This document shows positions 38,648-47,215 of a DNA stretch of 64,000 bases, in pieces. Source of the stretch: an uncultured Alphaproteobacteria bacterium (GTDB taxonomy: Bacteria; Pseudomonadota; Alphaproteobacteria; MPNO01; UBA2964). Position numbers and translations under genes: made by a program. Location: contig CALSLP010000002.1 of NCBI GenBank assembly GCA_943787225.1, forward strand, positions 338,648-402,647, written 5' to 3'. Position 1 is the stretch's first letter; every line of letters starts with the position of its first letter. Under the pieces are notes generated by a model that made no database searches, was not told the DNA's origin, and saw only the letters and a program-made list of their open reading frames with translations.

Positions 38648-39859
38648 ATGAGCATTAAAAAAACTATCGCTAACGCGATTTCAACGGACCGGGTAAAAGA
38701 CATTTTAGTCGAGCTGGTGAAAGTCCCCAGCCCGCAAACCGACAAGTTCGAATCCGAGCCCCTGCTCGCCGCGTTTATCCGAAATGCCGTCGAACCCCGT
38801 CTGCGCGAAATGGGCATCACCGATATCCGCTACGACAAGATGAATAACCTGATCGCGACCTATGGCGAAAACACCTCGGGCAAATCGCTGATGTTGATCA
38901 GCAACGCGATGAACCAGCCGCAATCCACCATGGTGAATGCCTATGACGGCGATGTCGTCGATGGCGCACAATACGATCTGCCGGGCGAGGTCGTCCTCGG
39001 CAAAGGCGCCAGCGAGCAGAAAGGCACTATGGCGGCCATGCTGCACGCGATGGAAACCATCATCGCTTCGGATCTGCCGATCAACGGTCAGCTGGTCTTT
39101 TTATGTTGCGTCTCCGGCGAGACCGGTCGCCACGACGCCATCACCAGCGTGGTCGAGGGCGAAGGCGTGCGCGCCGACATGGCCATCCTCGGCGGGACCA
39201 GCCTGAAACTAACCCTTGGCAATCGTGGCCGAATCGATACCTTCGTCAAAGTCAAAGGTTCTCCTGGCCATTCCAGTGCCCCGAACAAGTCCTGCAACGC
39301 CATCACCGGCGCGCGCGAAATCATCGACCGGCTTGAAGATCAACTCGAACTAGCCGGAGAGCATCCCGCCCTCGGCACGCCAAGTTTCGCGGTCAATCAC
39401 ATCCGAAGCTTCCCGGACTCGACCCATACCATCCAGGGTGAGTGCGAGATCACCTTGGACCGCCGCTTGCTGCCGGGCGATGATCCGCACGCCAAATGGC
39501 AGGATATCCGTGATATCGTGATGCAGGTCGATGGCATGGAGGATCCCGCCAGCGGCCAAAAATGGCAAGTCGAGATGACCGAAGGCCCGTTTATGTACCC
39601 ATCCCTCGTCGAGATGGACTCACCGATTGTTCAGGCAGTGTGCGATGCAGCGGAGGAAATGCTCGGCGCGCCGCCAGAGACCTTCTACACAACCACGGCT
39701 TTCGATCAGGGCTATCTCAACCATGTCGGCATTCCCTGCGCCAATTATGGCAGCGGCGAGGACCGGTTCGCCCATACCGACGACGATTGTTCATCGGTCG
39801 ACCGCACCCGTGATACCGCGAAAGTATTCGCCTACATGATTGCTGATTATTTGGGATAA
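38648..39859 (+). CDS. M20-family metallopeptidase-like protein with altered metal ligands
   Basis: A 403-residue protein of the M20 (ArgE/DapE/CPG2) fold. The overall layout is intact, including the dimerisation domain (KGSPGHSSAP... DRRLLPGDDPHAKW) and the last His (EDRFAHTDDD). However, the first metal-binding motif (HxD in active enzymes) reads SNAMNQPQ, the bridging Asp region reads GKGASEQKG, and the catalytic EE pair is replaced by SGETGRHD. Thus several zinc ligands are changed. It may be a divergent subgroup with a shifted ligand set or an inactive member. ATG at 38648; no operon partners. Confidence 0.8.
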   Translation: MSIKKTIANAISTDRVKDILVELVKVPSPQTDKFESEPLLAAFIRNAVEPRLREMGITDIRYDKMNNLIATYGENTSGKSLMLISNAMNQPQSTMVNAYDGDVVDGAQYDLPGEVVLGKGASEQKGTMAAMLHAMETIIASDLPINGQLVFLCCVSGETGRHDAITSVVEGEGVRADMAILGGTSLKLTLGNRGRIDTFVKVKGSPGHSSAPNKSCNAITGAREIIDRLEDQLELAGEHPALGTPSFAVNHIRSFPDSTHTIQGECEITLDRRLLPGDDPHAKWQDIRDIVMQVDGMEDPASGQKWQVEMTEGPFMYPSLVEMDSPIVQAVCDAAEEMLGAPPETFYTTTAFDQGYLNHVGIPCANYGSGEDRFAHTDDDCSSVDRTRDTAKVFAYMIADYLG

Positions 39860-39876
39860 ACCCCGAACGGGTAACT

Positions 39877-40620
39877 CTAGAAAGCGCGGATGATCATTGC
39901 CGCCCCGAGCGAGAACAGCCCGATGAGGACCCAGCGACGGAACAGCTCAACGGATAATCTGGCACGCAATGCTCGGCCGAGAAACATTCCGGCGAAGGCG
40001 GCCACGACGGCGATAGAACCGGGGACAACAACCTCGACCTTCAGGCTACCGTTGAGGCCCAAGACCAAGCGCCAGCGCGAGGATGCAATCAACGCCGTCA
40101 GGCCGATGGCCTGCACGAGGCCGTCCTTGCCCAGATTCAGCGCCTCAAGATACGGCGCTACCGGGACGACGAAGATGCCCGTGGCACCGGAAATCAACCC
40201 CGTGGTCACCCCCGCCGCCGGCCCAAGTACAGGTTCTGCTTTCTGCGATACCGTGAACCGATACCCGGCAAGGACGAGCCCTGCATAGAGCGCCAGGATC
40301 GCGCCGAGAAACGCCCCGGTCAGCGCATTATTGCCACTGGTCATGATACCGGCAGTAAGAAGCGTCCCCAGGATCAGGCAGATCAACATCGGCCATAAAC
40401 GGGCAAGCAGTGACATCAACGCGCCACCGGCCAGCGATTGCCAGACATTTGTCAGAAAGGCAGGCAGTATCAAAATCGCCGCCGCCTGCTCGACCGGAAG
40501 CCAGATACCCAGCAACGCCATGCTGACCGTCGGCAGGCCGAGCCCAATCGCGCCCTTTACCGAACCGGCCAGGACATAAATCGCCGCCACAGCCGCCAAC
40601 TCGGATACGCCAAGCTCCAT
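39877..40620 (-). CDS. TauE/SafE-family transporter
   Basis: About 247 residues with seven to eight hydrophobic helices and the TauE signature repeats (GAIGLGLPTVSMALLG near the N-terminus; GVTTGLISGATGIFVVPVAPYL in the second half). The family exports sulfite, sulfoacetate or related organic anions. The ATG at 40620 is chosen because GGAG lies six bases upstream; the TTG at 40632 is rejected. It starts 13 bases after the dioxygenase beta-subunit gene and probably belongs to the same transcript. Confidence 0.88.
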   Translation of the reverse strand: MELGVSELAAVAAIYVLAGSVKGAIGLGLPTVSMALLGIWLPVEQAAAILILPAFLTNVWQSLAGGALMSLLARLWPMLICLILGTLLTAGIMTSGNNALTGAFLGAILALYAGLVLAGYRFTVSQKAEPVLGPAAGVTTGLISGATGIFVVPVAPYLEALNLGKDGLVQAIGLTALIASSRWRLVLGLNGSLKVEVVVPGSIAVVAAFAGMFLGRALRARLSVELFRRWVLIGLFSLGAAMIIRAF

Positions 40621-40632
40621 AAACGGCTCCAA

Positions 40633-41149
40633 TCAGACGGGATAAACCATGTCGTTGGGAATCAGCAGGCTGTCATAAATGCAATCACGAGCCTTGAGCA
40701 GGAGCCCGCCGTCTTCACGAACAAACTGATCAATATAAAGCCCCGCCTGAAAAATACGGGTTTCTTCTTCCATCAACGTCTCAACCACCAGATAGTTGGA
40801 TTCGGAATGGATAGTGCCATCTGCATCGACACCGATAACCCGGACATTGCTGTTGTAATGCCGCAGATAGCGCGGCGCATAGACCATCGTGGTGTTCACG
40901 GCGGCGGCGCGGTCCTGCATCATCAGGCGGCCTTCGCACCAGACCAGCCCAATGGTCAGCCCGGCGTCATAATTCTCGCGGCCGGTGATACGATAGAACC
41001 CGTCAGTCGGTAAAAAAATCCGGCCACGCGTCGATATCCTGCGCATCGAGAATACGGGCATATTCCGTATTGAATTCTTCGATATCGAAACGCAGCGCGC
41101 GGGCTTCATCGGGGGACAGGTTGGTCCCTGGCTGTTGTTTGGTCGCCAT
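40633..41149 (-). pseudogene. aromatic-ring-hydroxylating dioxygenase beta subunit, frameshifted
   Basis: An NTF2-like small subunit of a Rieske non-haem iron oxygenase. The natural start is the ATG at 41149 (MATKQQPG) and the family N-terminus (FDIEEFNTEYARILDAQDIDAW, shown in part) is readable to about residue 48, where a TGA appears. The rest (TDGFYRITGRENYDAG, NVRVIGVDADG, LYIDQFVREDGGLLLKARD) continues in the next frame to 40633. The break is at or next to a run of seven A on the + strand (41012-41018), consistent with one extra base. The alpha-subunit gene immediately upstream is also broken. Confidence 0.8.
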
Positions 41150-41150
41150 C

Positions 41151-42423
41151 TTAAATATCCATCACCTGACGATAGTGCCGATAGAGCGCCCGCACCGACG
41201 CCTCGGAGATCAGCGTTTCGGTGCTGCCTTCCTTTTCCGGCTCCAGCTTCACAATCCCCTCATCGCTATGCGAATGTTTGAAACCATCCTGCAGGAACTT
41301 GATCGCCTCATTGTCATCAACGCCAAGATAGCCACTCGGCCCCATCAGATTGGCCTGCTTCAGCCGATGCTTATCCATTTCCGGCGTATCATCGTCATAG
41401 CCAAACATCGTCCAGTACATATCAAGCGCATGCGGCCCACGCGGCACGATATGGCGAATGCCCAGCGTGTTGAGCTCGCGCTGGACCACCAGGTTGGGCC
41501 AGATGATCTGCATGGTCACCGTCCACGGGCTCTCAAACTCCTGCACATAGTTGAGGAATTCAGGATCGTGCAGCTCCATGCCTTCGCGGAACGCCGCCTT
41601 CATCTGGCTGGCGGTTTCCTCAGTGATCTCAAGATCATCGTCCTTGGTCGAGGCCATCGTCGAATGCCGGCCGCTGTCATCGCAGATCATCGCCGATTTC
41701 TGTCCCGCCACCATCAGTCGGAAGGTCGCGAGATACACATGCAGCGAGCGTCGCGTGGTACGGGTCTTTTAGATTCTCGTGATAGAGCTTCCAGTTGCCC
41801 TGGAGGCGGTTCTTGTAAAATCCGAGAATTTTCAACTTGCGACCAGCGAAGACAACATCGAACTGTTCGAGATTCTCCGGCCCAAGATAGTCTTCCAGGG
41901 ACTCAACGGTCTCCGAGAAGGAGGCGAATACGACGCCGTGGCGGATCGTCACGTTGAGCTTTTTAGGATTGTGGTCCTCGAGCCTGAAATCCTTGGGCAT
42001 ACCGCCTTCGCCGCGATCGCCGCGCCGGAACGGCACCGCCATCAGCTCGCCCTTCAAATCATACATCCATTGATGATAGGGGCAGGTGAAGTTCTCCGCC
42101 TTGCCGCGCAGCTCGCGACAGAACTCGACCCCACGATGGGCGCAGCGATTTTCAAAGACATGTACCGCGCCGTCCTCATCGCGCGACACGATGACCGGCA
42201 CATCACCGACATAGGATCGTTTGAAGCTGCCGGGGTCGGGAATCTCGGCTTCTAGCGCGACAAAGCACCAGCTCTCGCCAAAGAAGATGCGTTCGCGCTC
42301 GCGCTGAAACACCTCGTCGGAGGTATAGATCCAGTCGGGAATACGGGTCAGGTCATCATCCGGCCAGCGTAATTCGCTGAGCGGCAAATTGCTGCCATCA
42401 TCTATAAAAGGGGTATCCGGCAT
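41151..42423 (-). pseudogene. Rieske dioxygenase alpha subunit, frameshifted
   Basis: Large subunit of a ring-hydroxylating oxygenase. The Rieske cluster ligands (CAHRGVEFC ... CPYHQW, residues ~93-115) and the start of the mononuclear iron site (ENLKDPYH) are in the first frame. The frame breaks near 41746 by one extra base; removing it restores DPYHATLLH and then VYLATFRLM, continuing to 41151 in the second frame. Residues after that contain the rest of the catalytic domain, ending RALYRHYRQVMDI. The reading frame is thus cut inside the iron-binding motif. The substrate is unknown; PaaK-, ABM- and nitroreductase-type genes nearby suggest aromatic or related compounds. Confidence 0.85.
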
Positions 42424-42597
42424 CTTCTCGTCCCTCTCTCACCCGTCAGGTCCGCGATTGTAGCGAAGGTTGCGACACTCTCACAAGCACCGCCTTTAGA
42501 CGACACCCTGCAAACGACCCACTGTAAGACCGCGCATTGATCACTTCTGCCACCCAGAGTACCGTTTCTCCTGAAACCGAAATAGGGAGGCACGATC

Positions 42598-42972
42598 ATG
42601 TCACTGGAACCGCTGGCCAAGCTGGGGAATTTTTTTCACGTCTATGACTTCCGGGTAAAGCCAGGCTCGGGGGACGAGTTCATCCAGCTGTTTAATGAGT
42701 TCGATTACGGCGATGACAACCCGATGCATAAGTCAGAGGCGCAGGTAAAGGATGGCGTGCTGTGCCGCGATGTCGAGGATGAGGATCATTTCTATCTGAT
42801 CGGCGAATGGCGCGATATCGAAATCCACAAGGAAATCCGCGTCGAGATGATTGAAATGGCGCCAGAGTTTGTGAAGCTGGTCGATAGCGGCCCCTTCGTT
42901 CCGGTCTATGCCGAGATCGTCACCGAAACCCCGCAGGATATTCTCGACAAAGCACAAGACAGTGACAATTAG
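42598..42972 (+). CDS. ABM-fold (antibiotic biosynthesis monooxygenase-like) protein
   Basis: A 124-residue ferredoxin-like barrel protein. Segments FHVYDFRVKPGSGDEFIQLFN and HFYLIGEWRDIEIHKEIR match the ABM/DUF family that includes quinol monooxygenases and haem degraders. AGGGAGG lies seven bases upstream of the ATG, a strong site. It is divergent from the broken Rieske alpha gene across 174 bases and may share its regulator, perhaps acting on the same aromatic intermediates. Cofactor-free oxidation or simple ligand binding are both possible. Confidence 0.75.
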   Translation: MSLEPLAKLGNFFHVYDFRVKPGSGDEFIQLFNEFDYGDDNPMHKSEAQVKDGVLCRDVEDEDHFYLIGEWRDIEIHKEIRVEMIEMAPEFVKLVDSGPFVPVYAEIVTETPQDILDKAQDSDN

Positions 42973-42998
42973 GCAATTGTTCTGGAGAAATTAAAGCA

Positions 42999-43340
42999 AT
43001 GACTGAAACCAGTGATGGCATGGATTTAAAAACCTTTGTATCCACGACTATTCTTAAGATTGTTGGCGGTGTCGAAATAGCAATGGACAAGGTACATTCC
43101 GTTTCGAATACAGCTGTCATCGCACCCAAAAAGAAACAAGAAGAAAGAGGCCGTCGACAGGATGTCACATTCGAAGTGGCCCTGACTGTCCAGGAATCAT
43201 CAGCAAATAAAGGAAATATGTCGCTCAAAGTTCTCGGTGCCGGAATTGGCGGCGGGAAAGAAATTTCGACAGAAAACTCTACCGTCAGCCGCGTATCGTT
43301 CGTGGTACCAATCTGGATGCCCTATGAAGAGATCGAGTAA
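42999..43340 (+). CDS. small unknown protein, Trypco2-like C-terminal half
   Basis: A 113-residue protein. MDLKTFVSTTILKIVGGVEIAMDKV forms an N-terminal amphipathic helix; the C-terminal half (VTFEVALTVQESS... STVSRVSFVVPIWMP, shown in part) is a beta-rich unit reminiscent of the trypsin-co-occurring (Trypco2) domain or other small domains found beside sensor and conflict genes. GGAGA lies ten bases before the ATG. It sits between an ABM protein and a nitroreductase, which gives no clear clue. No catalytic residues are evident. The resemblance is weak. Confidence 0.6.
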   Translation: MTETSDGMDLKTFVSTTILKIVGGVEIAMDKVHSVSNTAVIAPKKKQEERGRRQDVTFEVALTVQESSANKGNMSLKVLGAGIGGGKEISTENSTVSRVSFVVPIWMPYEEIE

Positions 43341-43369
43341 CCAACACGGAAAATGTAGGAGAAGCTGAT

Positions 43370-44203
43370 ATGGCAACCACCAAGGAATTACTGACCGCGC
43401 GTTATGGCAAAGACACCGGGATCGGTGATGGCTCTGTGGTGAGCGAGAAAATCGAGGCCCTCCTCGCGCGGCGCTCGGTCCGACTCTATAAGGACGAGCC
43501 GGTATCTGACGAGCTGCTCGACGTGCTGATCGGCTGCGCCCAGTCCGCCCCGAGCAAATCCAACCTGCAGCAATATTCGATCATCGTCGTCAAAGACCAG
43601 GGTGTCCGCGATCAACTCGCCCCCTGGTGCCCGCGCACGACAGGGCTCGAAAGCAAGCCGGCGCTCCTGGTTTTCTGTGCCGATATCCGCCGCAACCAGC
43701 GGATCGGTGAATTTCGCAATCGACCTAATGTGAACAACAATATGGACGCGTTTCTCAACGCAACGGTCGATGCCGCCCTTGCCATGGGGTTTTTCGTCAC
43801 CGCTGCCGAAGCCGCCGGGCTCGGCACCGCGCCGCTGAGCAGCCTGCGCGACAACATGTATGCCGTCGCCGATATTCTGGAAATGCCCGATGGCGTATTC
43901 CCCATCGCCGGGGTAATGGCCGGTTGGCCGGAAGCGCCGGGCTATGTCAATCAGCGCCTGCCGCAATCGGTCGTGGTGCATCGCGACCGCTATGACGACA
44001 GCAATCTCGAAGCCGGGATTGATGACTACGACCAGACACGCAATGCCGCCTTCCCGATCCCCGCCGAACGCCAGACCCGCACCGACCTCTGGGGCGTCGC
44101 CGAATTCTATGGCTGGTCAGAACATATCTCAAGACAGCTCGGCAAACCCGAACGGCCCGAGTTCAAGGCGTTTCTCCAGAGCCACGGGTTTGATTTGGAT
44201 TAG
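43370..44203 (+). CDS. nitroreductase-family FMN enzyme
   Basis: A 277-residue flavoprotein. The N-terminal RRSVRLYKDEPVSDELLDVLI, with APSKSNLQQYSIIVV, is the FMN-binding signature of the nitroreductase superfamily; GTAPLSSLRDN and GVMAGWPE are typical of the C-terminal half. It may reduce nitro groups, quinones or related substrates with NAD(P)H. AGGAG precedes the ATG. It follows the small unknown gene after 29 bases in an ABM-unknown-nitroreductase group of three genes. Confidence 0.88.
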   Translation: MATTKELLTARYGKDTGIGDGSVVSEKIEALLARRSVRLYKDEPVSDELLDVLIGCAQSAPSKSNLQQYSIIVVKDQGVRDQLAPWCPRTTGLESKPALLVFCADIRRNQRIGEFRNRPNVNNNMDAFLNATVDAALAMGFFVTAAEAAGLGTAPLSSLRDNMYAVADILEMPDGVFPIAGVMAGWPEAPGYVNQRLPQSVVVHRDRYDDSNLEAGIDDYDQTRNAAFPIPAERQTRTDLWGVAEFYGWSEHISRQLGKPERPEFKAFLQSHGFDLD

Positions 44204-44294
44204 CGAGCCTAACGCATAGATACCAAAAGAAATTTCAGTAAATGCAGGCTTCAACTTATTCCAGCAGAATATCAATCGGGAATGGATCGATACC

Positions 44295-44966
44295 ATGAAT
44301 CGATATTTTAACAGCGTATTAGGCGCTATTTGCATCGCAACTTTCACAACAACTGTGACCATCGGCGCGTTCGCACATCATAAACCGGGACATAATCCTC
44401 CCGGTCACTCGAAAAAATACGAAAAGTCACACAAGATCAAACGCGGTGGTCCGCCCTCCTGGGCGCCTGCGTGGGGGCATCGGGGCGAAAGAAAGGTTCG
44501 CTACGAGCAGGCTGGTACCGTGTATGAAGCCCGTGGGGATGATCTGGTTCAGTTTCCGGAGACCGGGTTGGGAGAATGCAATCGCGATATCATCGGCGCT
44601 ATTCTCGGCGGTGCGGTTGGCGCCGCGGCGGGTTCACAAATCGGCAAAGGAGATGGTCGAAAACTAGCGACTATTGGTGGGGCGATTATTGGCGTGCTTG
44701 TCGGCGGCAATCTGGGACGCGCCATGGATCAAGCAGACCAGAACTGTGTTGGACAGGTACTGGAACGCGCGCCAACCGGCAAGGCTGTCATTTGGCAAAA
44801 CCCAGACCAGACCAAACAATACGAGGTGACACCGACCCGCACCTATCAAACCCGCACCGGGATCTATTGCCGCGAATACCAGACTCAAATCACGATTGGC
44901 GACAGATTGCAAAACGCCCGTGGCACCGCATGTCGCCAACCCGATGGGACATGGAAAAAAGATTGA
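44295..44966 (+). CDS. glycine-zipper surface protein (17 kDa surface antigen-like)
   Basis: A 223-residue protein with a signal peptide (SVLGAICIATFTTTVTIGAFA), a His/Pro/Lys-rich stretch (~28-60), then a glycine-zipper 2TM domain (IIGAILGGAVGAAAGSQIGKG ~98, with IGGAIIGVLVGGNLG) and a C-terminal domain with two Cys (IYCREYQTQ; GTACRQPDG) as in rickettsial surface antigen-like proteins. It is expected at the outer membrane. It ends before a dispersed repeat; no partners adjacent. Confidence 0.85.
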   Translation: MNRYFNSVLGAICIATFTTTVTIGAFAHHKPGHNPPGHSKKYEKSHKIKRGGPPSWAPAWGHRGERKVRYEQAGTVYEARGDDLVQFPETGLGECNRDIIGAILGGAVGAAAGSQIGKGDGRKLATIGGAIIGVLVGGNLGRAMDQADQNCVGQVLERAPTGKAVIWQNPDQTKQYEVTPTRTYQTRTGIYCREYQTQITIGDRLQNARGTACRQPDGTWKKD

Positions 44967-45097
44967 AGAAGCAAAGCTTTCGAACGGAAGCTCTGCGTCA
45001 CGCATAAGGCCGCTATAGTCGTTTGCCAAATGTCCGAGGTCGGGTCGATACTGTTGAAAGACTCGCTTGAGCCAACGCAGACTCCCCTCCGATGCCC

Positions 45098-45196
45098 GTC
45101 ACCCCGGATTTAATCCGGGGTCCATGTCTGCCAAGGCACTGCTGATGGACCGCTGCTCAAAGGTCTGTGGATCCCGCATCAAGTGCGGGATAACGA
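45098..45196. repeat. dispersed palindromic repeat (GTCACCCCGG type)
   Basis: Starts with GTCACCCCGGATTTAATCC and the matching GGGG arm, then a spacer with CTGCCAAGGCACTGCTGATG, and ends with ATCCCGCATCAAGTGCGGGA and taacgaaaag. The same arrangement occurs at 48833 and 50353. It lies in the 331-base gap between the glycine-zipper gene and the CmcJ-like gene, where no gene is seen. Confidence 0.8.
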
Positions 45197-45297
45197 AAAG
45201 AGAAAAATCATTTCATCGTTGATCACCTTTAAACAACCGCCACGCGATCTCCGCCATATGCCATCCCGGCAAACCCAACGAGCCCCGTTCCCGCGCC

Positions 45298-46575
45298 CTA
45301 AAAAAACACGTAGGACCGGACCACGACATTTTTGCGGCAGGGCGCATCGGCGGGAGCGGTGGGGTCTTCGCAGGCCGTGTGGAAGGACCAGCGTGACACC
45401 GAACCGTCAGTGACGCTGTCATAACATTTCAGCATTGAGACCTCGGTCGGTTTTTGTTGCGGGAACCAGTACCACTCATGATCCGGGCTGTAGGTGAAGC
45501 GCGTGGTCTCACCAACCCGGTCATCATAAATCCGATAATTATTGATGTAAGGCTGGTCGCCGAAGGACGGCCAGGCACAGAGTACAAACGGATACTGCCC
45601 CACCGGCTCCATCGGCTTGGCAAGGTTGATCGACATAAAGCGCCGCGCCATTTTCTTGTCGGCTTCGGCCTCGGTGTAGTTCTGTTGCCGGCCGAAATTC
45701 CGCAGGTTCTTCGTCAGCAGCTCGCGGCAACGCACCCGGCCACTATTATCATTCAGGTCGTTATGCACCCGGTTGGAATAATTGGCATTCACCCCGGGGT
45801 TCCTAGCGTCCTGATCCTCGGTGCGGTCGCCGGTATAGTCCTTGTCAAAGACATCGTGGTTATAGACCAGCGCATCGCTGGCGTCGGGAAAGAACTCAAG
45901 CAGGAGCTTTTCAATCTCCGGATAAAAAACACGCTCGACCTCCGCTGAATCATAAATGTTCTGGAGTTTCGAGTCGCAATGCGCCACGGCCAGACCAAGC
46001 CGGTCCATGCAGTCCGGACTGCTGGGTGACAGGCCGGGGTGATATTCTTCGATGCGGCGAGCGTCGCGCATGATGGTCGGAAAAAACAGATTGTAGCGTT
46101 TGTTGTTGTCCTCGGCGCGGCGCAGAATTTTTGCCCTGTCAGCCTGTGCCGGATCACGCCACAGCGCGTTAGACCGCACAACAGAATAGGTCGGGCGCTC
46201 ATACACTGTATAGGCCAGCGGTACGGCGATCCCGCCTTCGGGGGCTTCGATGTTGTTATCGCGGATATAGTCGAGACATTCCTGATAGCCGCGAAATCCG
46301 ATACCCCATTTTGTTTCGATCGGGCCGGGCGGCACGGATTCCAGCATTTCGATAACGCGCTCACCCTCTCCTTCGGCAGCGAGCGCCAAGGCGTCTTCAA
46401 TCGCGGTCGAGGTTCCCGAGTCTCCATTGCGGTCAAAGGAGTAATAGGATAGCCCGCCATTTGAGGCGATGGGCGGCGGCTGACCTTCGGTGAGCTGAAG
46501 CGGTGGTATATAGGTCGATGACGGCGTCCGGAGCATCTCCGCCTCCTGACTGGCGGTCGTTTCAATGTGATCCAT
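45298..46575 (-). CDS. CmcJ/NvfI-family non-haem iron oxygenase-like protein
   Basis: A 425-residue protein. The segment with YNHDVF, then the HxD-type motif VHNDLND (~270), PYHFVLCAWPSF-like region (here YPFVLCAWPSFGDQPYINNY), W-Y-W-F-P-Q-Q and WSFHTACEDP with the distal His match the CmcJ/NvfI/AsqJ-like group of Fe(II)/2-oxoglutarate-type oxygenases. HxD...H would be the metal triad. CmcJ acts in cephamycin methoxylation and NvfI in fungal endoperoxide formation; no substrate is predicted here. AGGAT upstream of the ATG. Monocistronic, flanked by a repeat and small unknown genes. Confidence 0.75.
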   Translation of the reverse strand: MDHIETTASQEAEMLRTPSSTYIPPLQLTEGQPPPIASNGGLSYYSFDRNGDSGTSTAIEDALALAAEGEGERVIEMLESVPPGPIETKWGIGFRGYQECLDYIRDNNIEAPEGGIAVPLAYTVYERPTYSVVRSNALWRDPAQADRAKILRRAEDNNKRYNLFFPTIMRDARRIEEYHPGLSPSSPDCMDRLGLAVAHCDSKLQNIYDSAEVERVFYPEIEKLLLEFFPDASDALVYNHDVFDKDYTGDRTEDQDARNPGVNANYSNRVHNDLNDNSGRVRCRELLTKNLRNFGRQQNYTEAEADKKMARRFMSINLAKPMEPVGQYPFVLCAWPSFGDQPYINNYRIYDDRVGETTRFTYSPDHEWYWFPQQKPTEVSMLKCYDSVTDGSVSRWSFHTACEDPTAPADAPCRKNVVVRSYVFF

Positions 46576-46773
46576 AGCATCCTCCCCTTTGGTAGGGTTT
46601 TATCGTGGCATAACGGGTTTGAGGTTGCCAGAATTTGATTTGGATTAGGGGGTAATGGTCGGCACCGATTTTTTGGGCGATCAAATTTACGCCTCAGACG
46701 CAAACTGGTTGTGGGTTTACCTCTATTCCCTAAGATGGCGGCTATCCAGAACAAGCGAACCATCTAAGCGGAT

Positions 46774-46875
46774 ACGATAAGGAGTTTTGTCTGATGATCA
46801 AAGAAGGTGATTTTGTTATCAGAACGGCGAATACGGCGTGGAAACCAGAAGGTTTCTTCTGACACTCCTTATCGT
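46774..46875 (+). promoter_or_regulatory. 12-bp perfect inverted repeat enclosing the ribosome binding site
   Basis: ACGATAAGGAGT at 46774-46785 is exactly complementary in reverse to ACTCCTTATCGT at 46864-46875, a 12-bp arm pair 78 bases apart. The left arm contains the AAGGAG ribosome binding site of the gene at 46794; the right arm starts two codons after that gene's in-frame TGA. In mRNA the arms could pair and hide the ribosome binding site. Confidence 0.6.
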
Positions 46876-47159
46876 TCGGTCAGGTGATCGAATTCATTAA
46901 ATGCGACCAGGAGACACGACCAAGCGCAACAGACCGACCCGCTGAATGGACGGAAATTGTGATCCGCCCCTTTGATAATCCTATGGCCCCCGATAGCGCA
47001 TGGCTTCAATGGGTGGAGGGAGAGTGTATCGTGATACGCCCGTGGGTGTATTGCCTGCTTGGATTATTTTGGCCGTTGCTAAGATATGTCTATACAAAAC
47101 CTCTGCTAGGACAACACACAGAATATAAATTGTTTCGGTGGAAGGGTCGCCAAGGCTAA
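46794..47159 (+). pseudogene. unknown 122-codon gene with in-frame TGA at codon 23
   Basis: Starts at the ATG at 46794 (MIKEGDFVIR...) with AAGGAG about eight bases upstream. After KPEGFF a TGA occurs at 46860-46862; the same frame then continues (HSLSFGQVIEFIKCDQ... to WKGRQG) to 47159. The downstream part has a hydrophobic segment (WVYCLLGLFWPLLRYVY), so the product would be a small membrane-anchored protein. A single substitution (TGG to TGA) or recoding would explain the stop. A GTG at 46884 could give a shorter product of 91 residues. No homologous family is recognised. Treat as interrupted unless suppression is shown. Confidence 0.55.
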
Positions 47160-47215
47160 CATCTTTGCCAACCGTCTAAATGCCTCATCGAGACGGTTCC
47201 AGGCTGTTCGAAATC

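Noticed and set aside
41070-41957. A 295-codon open frame on the + strand
   Set aside because: Opposite the dioxygenase alpha gene; sequence has no recognisable family and is a shadow of a GC-rich frame.
46860-46862. TGA as selenocysteine codon
   Set aside because: No strong stem-loop could be drawn directly after the codon apart from a weak CAC/GTG pairing, and the flanking residues match no known selenoprotein. Kept only as one alternative in the finding.
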